DNA of 64,000 nucleotides from Undaria pinnatifida (taxonomy: Eukaryota > Sar > Phaeophyceae > Laminariales > Alariaceae), in the NCBI GenBank assembly GCA_012845835.1, contig JABAKD010000006.1, positions 4,955,044 through 5,019,043 on the forward strand. The letters run 5' to 3'. The notes beneath the pieces were generated by a model. The model was not told the DNA's origin, searched no databases, and saw only the letters and a list, made by a program, of their open reading frames with translations. The translations under genes were made by a program, and so were the position numbers. Positions 59,960-64,000 of the stretch are shown here, piece by piece; the stretch's first letter is position 1; every line of letters starts with the position of its first letter.

Positions 59960-62771
59960 ATTATCATCATTGTTATTGTTATTGTTGTTGTTATTATTAT
60001 TATCATCATCATCATCATCATAACATCATCATCATTATTATTATATTATTATATATTCCGGAGTATATTTTACCCGCGCCCCAACCTCCCCCCCCCATGA
60101 TAAACTGGTGCCTTTTTTTTTTTCCTTCCCAAAACCGTCAGGTTTATCCCCTTGAAGGATTTATAGCTTCCACGCACAAATTGCCCGCCCGTCCCCCCCC
60201 CGCCTCCCCCCCCCCCCCCCCCCCCCCCCCCTCCAACCCCGCCCCTTTTGATCAAAACCAGGCCCCCACGTCCTTCAAAACTCCGCCCTCCCCTCACCGG
60301 TTATTCGACTTACGGGATTCACTTGATAAACTGATGCATTTCCTCCCACAGCTGTCAGATTTTGTCCCCCTCAGAAACGTTTTTTTTTATAGTTTCCGCG
60401 CACAGACTGACTAACATCATCACCCTGTTGACCCTGATAGCTACACTGTAGTTGCAAGGGGAGTCGCCGACCTATATCCTTAATGAGGGCACACAGCCCG
60501 TAATACGCGCGATCGGAGCATCACACACAGCTTGCAAATATGAGTTTCTACAAAATCTTCGATCTCACAGCTTGAGTGTATTTTCATTTTTTTATAGTGT
60601 GCATTTTTTTTATTCGTCATTTTTTCATCTACGGTACTCGCATTATGAACTGACATTGTGACTACTCGTACCACAATTGCCTTTCGACAACAAACTACCG
60701 ATGTTTTTTTACATTGAAAGCAGAAAGTTATTCCTTTTTCATTTTTTAGCATGAAGAGTCGTTGACAAACAATGAAAAGACCACAAATGTTTTTCGAGAA
60801 CAAACTACCAACAATGTTCTTGTTTTATTTAAAAATGTAAAACGATTCCTTATTTAACCTAAACAGGGCGCAGGCGGCCGAGTCGGAGTGGACCGACAAG
60901 CAGTTCATGGGGCCGGATCAGTGGGCATGCATAGCGAAGTCGTTCGCCACGGACTTTGCGGATTGCGACACTGTGCTCTTCGGCACCCCCACCCCGCTCG
61001 TCTTCATCAGTCAGTCGTGAGTTACTGGGAAGGAGATGAGAGCGAGGGAGGGAGGGAGGGAGGGAGGGAGGGAGGGTGGGGGAGGTGGATTGGGTGAGTT
61101 GGGGGCAGGGCGGGGGAGTTGGAGTGGGAGCAGTTTGGGGGGGCGAAGGGAGGGGGCAGGGGTGTGGTCTGACGGAAGTACAGCAGTGTACCAGTGTTGT
61201 AAGGCTTAGTTTGGGTAGGCAATTGGTTAACCTTTTGCAGGTGGTCAAGCGGACTAATACCCTCCAATTCCTTAACAAATGGCGTCGACGGCAGGACCAC
61301 GGATTTTTCGGTCGTGGATTATAATCCCAGGAAGCCTCTAATTCCTTAATATCAGGTAATTAACACCAGGTACAAGGTATCAGTGGGTTCAGGTGATTTC
61401 CGTGATATCCGTTACAGCGGGAGCGGACCCAGGAACAATCCCCGAAACGGTCCGAGGAACTGTCCCTATTGATGGATTGTGTTACGTCTCTGGTATCGGC
61501 TTCTACCAAGAAACAGTGTTAGGATCGGCCCCACGAACGGCCCTGGGAACGGTCTCCGGAATGACTGTATATCGTCAGTTTTGACATTACATGGTATCAA
61601 TAGGTATTCGGTCCAGAGTTGTCCCGTCAAACCCCCTTTCGACCTTATATACTACATACAGCAGTGTGTGGAACATTCTGACGACTGTTCTTGACGGATG
61701 TCCTTGACGTCTGTGCGTGGCGGATGCCTTTGACGGATGTCTTTGGCGGATGATATCGACGGGTGTCCCGTCAAGGGGCAAGAGTGCCGTCAAACGACGT
61801 ATCCGTTGCTTGCCGTCAAGGGGCAAGAGTGCCGTCAAACGATGTACCCATTGCTTGTTACGAACGGCAGTTGGAACTATTAGTGATGACGTGGTTGTGC
61901 GCCCTTTTTGCTCGTTGGGGGGTGTTTTTTTCTCGCCTTGCAGGGCAACCGGTATGGCGGAGAAGGTCATCGTGGACGCGAAAGGCACGTGGGGGAACAG
62001 GATCTTCGACGGGTGAGGGCCGACGGGTACCGGCGCCTGGCTGGGCAATGATTGTTGATGGATTAGAGCTCCTAACCGTAGCGATTGATGCTGGTGTTGC
62101 TGATGGCGGTGGAGGTGGGGGTGGTGGTGGTGGTGGTGGTGGGTGATGTGCTCGTTGGTGTTGGTGTTGGTATTGGTGGTGGTGGTGATGTGCTCGTTGG
62201 TGTTGGTGTTGGTATTGGTGTTGGTGCTGGTGTTGGTATTGATGCTTGTGTTGGTGTAGATGTTGTTTTGTGTTGTTTATTGTTGTTTCTGTTACTGTTG
62301 TTGTTGTCGCATTAGCTCATGGCCATCAGCTGGTCCGTAGTCACAGGACAGGTTACAATAACTCCTTGTATTGTTACCTGACGATTTTTTTTCATCATAC
62401 CCCTCGGTCTGTTTGTTTCTTGGTTTTCCGTTCGGTTTTCGTTTCACATGGGGAGGAGGAGGCCCTGCTGTCCTCCCTCCCGAGCGAAGGTTATCGTTCT
62501 TGCCTAGCATATATAAAACTATGGGTGTGTTTTTTCCAGTTATTTGTGTTCAGTTTTTGTTTCAGCTAATAGCTAATAACAGCACAAGTGTTGTTTTTTA
62601 CTCCCGTATTCAACACTCTTGTCTGATGCTTTTGTTGTTCTGTATTTGTTGTCGCACAGGGAGCAAAAAGCGCTGCTTTCCCTCCTGAGCGACTGGCAGC
62701 TGGCTAAGCCTAACCGTGCTGTGGTCACGCTTGGTGGAGACGTCCATCTCGGCGGCTTCACGGACTCGTGG
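40776..62771 (+). CDS. PhoD-like metallophosphatase, 3' part missing
   Basis: Eleven exons join in phase: 40776-40987, 41819-41900, 46383-46534, 48046-48177, 48665-48793, 49736-49824, 52448-52555, 56335-56431, 60867-61016, 61944-62012 and 62660-62771 (1332 bp, 444 codons). The product begins at an ATG in the context CACCATGG, has a His/Pro-rich N-terminus, then FLVGPIVGKVTETTARVLVE, typical of the small N-terminal domain of PhoD-like proteins. The catalytic domain shows HLGDQIYADTDFG, MICDDHEFVDN and TLGGDVHLGGFTD, the metal-binding blocks of this calcineurin-like superfamily. Members hydrolyse phosphate esters using metal ions; substrate and location cannot be told, and no signal peptide is evident. 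The window ends without a convincing terminal exon. Introns reach 4.5 kb and are packed with repeats. Confidence 0.92.
41819..41900 (+). CDS. PhoD-like exon 2
   Basis: Acceptor GATGATAG|C, donor TCCCAG|GTGCCA. Reads VLVEVVKDTLVTMEAFMDNK then SVCSVSQ, continuing the ARVLVE strand of the N-terminal domain. Confidence 0.83.
42058..42405 (+). repeat. Copy of the CTCCAGCTGTGAG element
   Basis: Contains the roughly 50-nt module (42081-42130), GATACTCCGATCGCGCG, CTGTGCGCGGAAACTATAAA and AGGACGTGGGGGCCTGG, but lacks the long G runs. Confidence 0.75.
42806..43538. mobile_element. Foldback element with about 105-bp inverted repeats
   Basis: The arms 42806-42915 and 43430-43538 are inverted copies. 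One ends ATCCTCCGGCGGACGGGG, the other CCCCATCCGCCGGAGGAT; both contain ACGTGGAAGTGTGGTGAGC and AACTGAGTTAAATCGACACA. The 515 bp between encode nothing recognisable. Single arms occur at 16701-16812 and, decayed, 23940-24110. A non-autonomous DNA transposon is the simplest reading; class unknown. Confidence 0.75.
44405..44640 (+). repeat. Copy of the CTCCAGCTGTGAG element
   Basis: Starts TTATAAAAATGAAAATACGC, includes the roughly 50-nt module at about 44428-44478 and CTGTGCGCGGAAACTAT. It is 3'-truncated. Confidence 0.7.
44755..45390. repeat. Nested tandem repeats
   Basis: Two units of about 115 bp (TTACATACCATGTTCACAGG ... CAGCCGGGGGGTCAGC), then two units of about 230 bp carrying TAACTGTCGCCAACGTATGT and GCAGATTCCAAGAA. 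All share ACCCAGCCGGGGGGTCAGC. Confidence 0.75.
45605..45928. repeat. Four 81-bp tandem repeats
   Basis: CCAGATACCAGGTAG recurs at 45605, 45686, 45767 and 45848, exactly 81 bp apart. Each unit holds ACGATAGAGGTAT, the palindrome AGGTATACCT and TTTTTGGCTGAAACGG. As 81 is divisible by three, frames stay open on both strands; these are not evidence of coding. The unit is the head of the GATAGAGGTG-type element seen once at 54042. Confidence 0.9.
46086..46175. mobile_element. 90-bp miniature element flanked by TTAA
   Basis: Begins TTAACCCCTTTA and ends with its exact inverse TAAAGGGGTTAA, so it has 8-bp inverted repeats inside a TTAA duplication. TTAA targets and CCC-starting ends are typical of piggyBac-type elements; assignment is inference. 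Related copies are at 17480-17642, 18893-18975, 19080-19170, 54265-54345 and, weakly, 8240-8335. Confidence 0.65.
46383..46534 (+). CDS. PhoD-like exon 3
   Basis: Acceptor TTAATTTCAG|GAAGTC, donor GGAGC|GTGAGT. Reads TPTVVKLNGFHPGKRVCVKI then GEFGQEREARFTTSSDKTLW, the end of the N-terminal beta domain (ARFTT is typical). Confidence 0.88.
46640..47240. repeat. Two short tandem repeat clusters in PhoD-like intron 3
   Basis: Two roughly 80-bp units share GCGGAACCTGAACCAATGAG (46645-46800). Three units share GTCCGGTACACATCTGCAA and TTTATTATTTCAGT (about 46990-47235); each ends in a pyrimidine-AG like a 3' splice site. Confidence 0.65.
48046..48177 (+). CDS. PhoD-like exon 4 (first metal-binding block)
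   Basis: Acceptor CTATCACAG|C, donor GCCAA|GTAGGT. Reads VSCNCFTFTEKVGLWDRLAR then DCVLHLGDQIYADTDFG; the Asp and Tyr of GDQIYAD are family hallmarks. Confidence 0.93.
48665..48793 (+). CDS. PhoD-like exon 5
   Basis: Acceptor TTGTACGCAG|GAAGG, donor CCGCAC|GTGAGT. Reads LSFESAWQASKTILKSVPKA then ILECYRKTYR, leading to the Tyr-x-x-Thr-Trp segment. Confidence 0.87.
49736..49824 (+). CDS. PhoD-like exon 6 (DDHE block)
   Basis: Acceptor CGTTCCAG|GACTTGG, donor AACCTAG|GTAAGA. Reads TWNIPAVVTVLASAANYMIC then DDHEFVDN, the conserved metal-binding motif. The intron behind it is a 2.6-kb G/T-rich repeat. Confidence 0.92.
49840..52185 (+). repeat. 2.3-kb G/T-rich repeat tract
   Basis: Nearly all of PhoD-like intron 6 is built of GGTGTT and GGTGGT units, G and T on the plus strand with few A or C. 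Short unique islands interrupt it at about 50755-50890, 51225-51290 and 51805-51860. Long frames on both strands encode only Val/Gly or Thr/Pro/His runs and are artefacts. Confidence 0.95.
52448..52555 (+). CDS. PhoD-like exon 7
   Basis: Acceptor GTTTACACAG|GA, donor GGACG|GTGAGC. Reads EPEHSNPETVEYYIAQVGYQ then VYCEYQMQLLKDLD, the helical stretch after DDHE. Confidence 0.88.
52758..53280. repeat. GGGTT-rich tandem repeats
   Basis: Three units of CCAACCATTTTGGGACGCAC ... CCAATCACRGCAAAGCA, each followed by a GGGTT run, the longest at about 52990-53115. A CCTTG run follows at 53245-53285. The long minus-strand frame over it is repeat-encoded. The GGGTT run is not telomeric in context. Confidence 0.85.
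53530..53840. repeat. Palindrome-rich element
   Basis: Contains the perfect palindrome TCACTCGCGCGCGAGTGA at 53770-53787, a near copy at 53610-53630, and hairpins of GGGTCCCTT/AAGGGACCC (about 53810) and AAAGGGG/CCCCTTT (about 53575). A partial relative with GAGTCACTCTCGCGAGTAAC lies near 54780. Confidence 0.6.
54042..54391. mobile_element. 350-bp miniature inverted-repeat element
   Basis: Left end TACGATAGAGGTAGCAAG with CCTTTTTTTGG behind it; right end AAAAAAAGTGGTGCACCTCT then ATC, an imperfect inverted repeat. Inside are GAATAACGGGGCTCCTTAAC and GGGATTTTTCATCCGG, and a copy of the TTAA-type element. Related segments: 45640-46205, 8034-8340, 20148-20222 and 21690-21770. Confidence 0.6.
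55625..56334 (+). repeat. Array of 3'-splice-site-like units
   Basis: About seven units of CTCTGGTTTTCC, (C/G)TACATTCGCCTCTTCC, TGGCAGTGACATGG, then TAATATTACC and a C run. The AG positions lie near 55660, 55770, 55853, 56068, 56162, 56257 and 56334. Only the last is followed by coding sequence (PhoD-like exon 8). C runs separate the units. Confidence 0.85.
56335..56431 (+). CDS. PhoD-like exon 8
   Basis: Acceptor CTCCCTGGCAG|TG, donor CTCCACAG|GTCTGT. Reads TDVSLKPYYAFKLSPKIGFF then MTDNRVERT. Its acceptor is the last of an array of about seven near-identical acceptor units (55625-56334). Confidence 0.88.
56590..56665 (+). pseudogene. Broken copy of PhoD-like exon 9
   Basis: GGCGGCCGAGTCGGAATGAA, CAGTTCATGAGACCGGATCA and GTGAGGAAATCG match exon 9 at 60876-60945. 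Two Trp codons have become TGA, so it cannot be read through. It lies 4.2 kb upstream of the real exon, in the same intron. Confidence 0.85.
56695..56781. repeat. (GTT)n microsatellite
   Basis: About 28 perfect GTT units directly next to the hairpin end of the composite element at 56788. Confidence 0.95.
56788..58246 (-). mobile_element. Composite non-autonomous element, copy 2
   Basis: Inverted partner of 33252-34495, with about 300 bp of extra sequence at 57540-57840. Its hairpin end is a perfect 14-bp stem with a 4-nt loop at 56796-56827 (GCATGGGCGCCGGC arm). The SINE-bearing end carries CAATTGTCAGCCGG and GCAAAGATCCTGTTTTGTTT. Confidence 0.7.
57838..58175 (-). repeat. tRNA-derived SINE, copy 3
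   Basis: Minus-strand copy with B box GAGTTCGATTCCCACC and A box TGGTCTAGTGG, and the same body as 33341-33680. A decayed tail fragment of this SINE is at about 15235-15300 (-). Confidence 0.75.
58640..59190 (-). repeat. Second tRNA-like SINE family, two tandem copies
   Basis: Minus-strand B boxes GAGTTCGATTCTCACC (about 58860-58876) and GAGTACGATTCTCACC (about 59113-59129) each follow CAGTGGGTAGTGCTATGTG-like A boxes and end in AGCGTGCGCGCTGGMGAC. A plus-strand GGCTCAGTGGGTAGTGC lies at 58764-58780. The heads resemble GCTCAGTGGTAGAGC-type tRNAs, but no clover-leaf folds. Confidence 0.55.
59403..59587 (-). repeat. Dispersed short element, copy 3
   Basis: Minus-strand copy of 30717-30905, with CTTCTCGCTTGTCTCGCTCA and CCTCCTGACCGAATCC at its plus-strand edges. 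Confidence 0.7.
59603..60058. repeat. (TTA)n microsatellite about 450 bp long
   Basis: Almost pure TTA/ATT repeats with scattered GTT and ATC units, in PhoD-like intron 8. It touches the end of the dispersed element at 60065. Confidence 0.97.
60065..60595 (-). repeat. Copy of the CTCCAGCTGTGAG element with C runs
   Basis: Reverse copy of 35130-35770, including the long C run (about 60185-60230), TTTTGATCAAAACCAGGCCC, TTATTCGACTTACGGGATTC and the roughly 50-nt module at 60528-60573. Confidence 0.75.
60867..61016 (+). CDS. PhoD-like exon 9
   Basis: Acceptor CCTAAACAG|GGCG, donor CAGTC|GTGAGT. Reads AAESEWTDKQFMGPDQWACI then DTVLFGTPTPLVFISQ, the family's strand before the last metal-binding block. 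A broken copy lies at 56590-56665. Confidence 0.9.
61040..61080. repeat. (GGGA)n microsatellite
   Basis: About nine GGGA units within intron 9 of the PhoD-like gene. Confidence 0.9.
61199..61297 (+). repeat. LTR end with primer-binding site, orphan
   Basis: About 80 bp matching 6599-6690 in reverse, ending CTTAACA at 61277, then AA and TGGCGTCGACGGCAGGACCA at 61280. This is the layout of an LTR end plus primer-binding site with the rest of the element gone. Confidence 0.65.
61680..61860. repeat. GACGGATGTC and CCGTCAAGGGGC repeats
   Basis: Several TTGACGGATGTC units followed by two copies of CCGTCAAGGGGCAAGAGTGC then CGTCAAACGA. Related motifs occur at 12026-12055 (+) and 13680-13730 (-), so the family touches both genes. 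Confidence 0.7.
61944..62012 (+). CDS. PhoD-like exon 10
   Basis: Acceptor CGCCTTGCAG|G, donor GACGG|GTGAGG. Reads ATGMAEKVIVDAKGTWGNRI then FD. It keeps the frame between exons 9 and 11. Confidence 0.83.
62089..62245. repeat. GGTGTT-type repeat
   Basis: A short tract like that in intron 6, in intron 10 of the PhoD-like gene. Confidence 0.9.
62660..62771 (+). CDS. PhoD-like exon 11 (GGDVH block)
   Basis: Acceptor GTTGTCGCACAG|G, donor TCGTGG|GTGAGG. Reads EQKALLSLLSDWQLAKPNRA then VVTLGGDVHLGGFTDSW, the last metal-binding block. It ends in phase 0; following exons are not found in the remaining 1.2 kb. Confidence 0.93.
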
Positions 62772-62859
62772 GTGAGGAAAGAAGGAAGGAAGGGCGGGGG
62801 GGAGGGGGGGGGTTGTTCACTGGTTAGAAACTATTTCATTTTGGTTCCGGTTAAGGGCG

Positions 62860-63660
62860 AGGTGCTCACCCACCCGACCAGCATACCCCACCAGCATACC
62901 CTAACCTCCTTTTACCAAGCCCCTCCGCATCACTGTAGCGTTATACCCTTTCCCCCTACTCCATCCTGCTGCCCCTCTGCCCCAACCCTTCCCCCCACCC
63001 CTTTGCTCCACTCCCTTACCCTACCCCACCCCCTGATTCTACCCCATCCCCTTGCTCTACCCCCGCCCCTTTTTACTCTACCCCACCCCCTTACTCCACC
63101 CCACCCCCTTTTGACTCTAGCCCACCCCCTTACTTTACCCCACCCCCTTACTCTACCCCACCCCTTTTTCACTCTACGCCACCCCCTTTTTACTCTACCC
63201 CGCCCCCTTACTGTACCACACCCCCTTTCTCTACCCCCACCCCCCTACTCTGCGCCGCCCCCTTGCTCTACCCTACCCCCTTACTCTACCACACCTCCTT
63301 ACTCTACCCCACCCCTACCCCACCGCCTCACTCTACCCCAACCCCTTTTTCCTCTCCTCCACCCGCTTACCATCCCTGTTCCTCCTGACTGTGGTAGAAA
63401 AATGGTTCGGAAGTGCCTTTGTACCAGATGACGACGCCAGCCCCCCCCCCACCCCCTCACCCCATCCCCTAACCCTATCCCATCCCCATTCCACCCAACC
63501 CTACCCCATCCCTTTACCCTGTCGCACCCCACGCCACCCCCTTACGCCACCCCCTTACGCCACCCCCTTACGCCACCCCCTTCCGCTACCCCCTCACGCC
63601 ACCCCCTCACGCCACCCCCTCACGCCACCCCCTTACGCCACCCCCTTACGCTATCCCCCC
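62860..63660. repeat. C-rich tandem array
   Basis: About 0.7 kb of CCACCCCCTTACTCTAC-like units, becoming CCACCCCCTTACG at 63535-63655. One strand has hardly any G. The open frames here (62619-63431 plus) are repeat artefacts beyond exon 11. Confidence 0.92.
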
Positions 63661-64000
63661 CCTTGATATAGAGGTAACTAATATTACGGGAATCGGGATC
63701 TTCAGGACTGGGTCGCTCACAGCGCAGCGGGGAAATTCGACCCCCTCTGAAAACAGTACGTTAACTTCGCGCCCTCATAGCGCGCTCCCAGACGCACGGC
63801 CAGGCTCGCGCCTTCGCAATGCGGCACCTGGTGGCCTAGCGAACAGAATGGCTCGTTGCGTGCGGTCTCGATTGTCCCTGCTGGGTTGGAATGTCGTGAA
63901 AAGCGCGCCGAACCCCGCAGAACCGACGTCTTTCGTCTTTCGGCAGCAAACCTGCACTTTCATTTGCTTCCGATCGCAAAAAAGTGACAGTCCCGTTTTG
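63661..64000. other. Right edge, unassigned
   Basis: No repeat motif known from the rest of the window. ATCTTCAG before GACTGGGTCGC at about 63705 could be an acceptor, but the reading that follows does not look like the expected PhoD C-terminal part. A minus-strand frame at 63775-63963 has no recognisable domain. Confidence 0.3.

Noticed and set aside
59478..60023. Poly-Leu, poly-Tyr and poly-Ile frames
   Set aside because: They are translations of the (TTA)n microsatellite.
62800..63431. Extension of the frame at PhoD-like exon 11 into a Pro/Leu/His-rich protein
   Set aside because: Exon 11 ends at a GTGAGG donor after GGFTDSW; the rest is a C-rich tandem array with no protein-like signal.

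Overview
This is a nuclear window from an intron-rich eukaryote. It holds two spliced protein genes in a large excess of transposon relics, microsatellites and decayed duplications. Internal exons are short (68-218 bp, apart from one of 590 bp). Introns run from 0.3 to 4.5 kb, donors are mostly GTGAGT-like, and many low-complexity tracts are present. Together with a presenilin, a PhoD-like phosphatase and Ty3/gypsy relics, this suggests a large-genome protist or alga. A photosynthetic stramenopile such as a brown alga is my best guess, but that is inference from gene style only. I found no rRNA gene, no intact tRNA gene and no CRISPR array.

Layout. 1-7.8 kb: a degraded minus-strand Ty3/gypsy retrotransposon (LTRs 236-507 and 6719-6992), abutted by a non-coding LTR miniature element (6993-7805). 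7.8-12.6 kb: repeats only. 12.6-22.1 kb: a presenilin gene on the minus strand. Nine coding exons can be joined in phase, covering all nine membrane segments, both catalytic aspartates, the PALP motif and the stop codon; the exon with the start codon was not found. 22.1-40.4 kb: no gene I can name. It holds tRNA-derived SINEs, an inverted pair of about 1.25-1.45 kb elements, tandem repeats, and a few candidate exons (39.2-39.9 kb are the best). 40.8-62.8 kb: a PhoD-like metallophosphatase gene on the plus strand. Eleven exons join in phase from an ATG in a good context to the GGDVH motif, giving 444 codons; the 3' end was not found and probably lies beyond the window. 62.8-64 kb: a C-rich tandem array and unassigned sequence.

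The two genes have no obvious functional link: one is an intramembrane aspartyl protease (the gamma-secretase type) and the other a metal-dependent phosphatase or phosphodiesterase. What links them is how their introns are built. In both, the introns carry duplicated, partly decayed copies of neighbouring exon ends with their splice sites. One presenilin copy still has a good acceptor and donor and differs from its parent mostly at synonymous sites. One PhoD intron ends in an array of about seven 3'-splice-site units, of which only the last leads into the real exon. A second unusual signal is a roughly 50-nt module with conserved inverted-repeat arms that recurs at least nine times, on both strands, across different repeat families.
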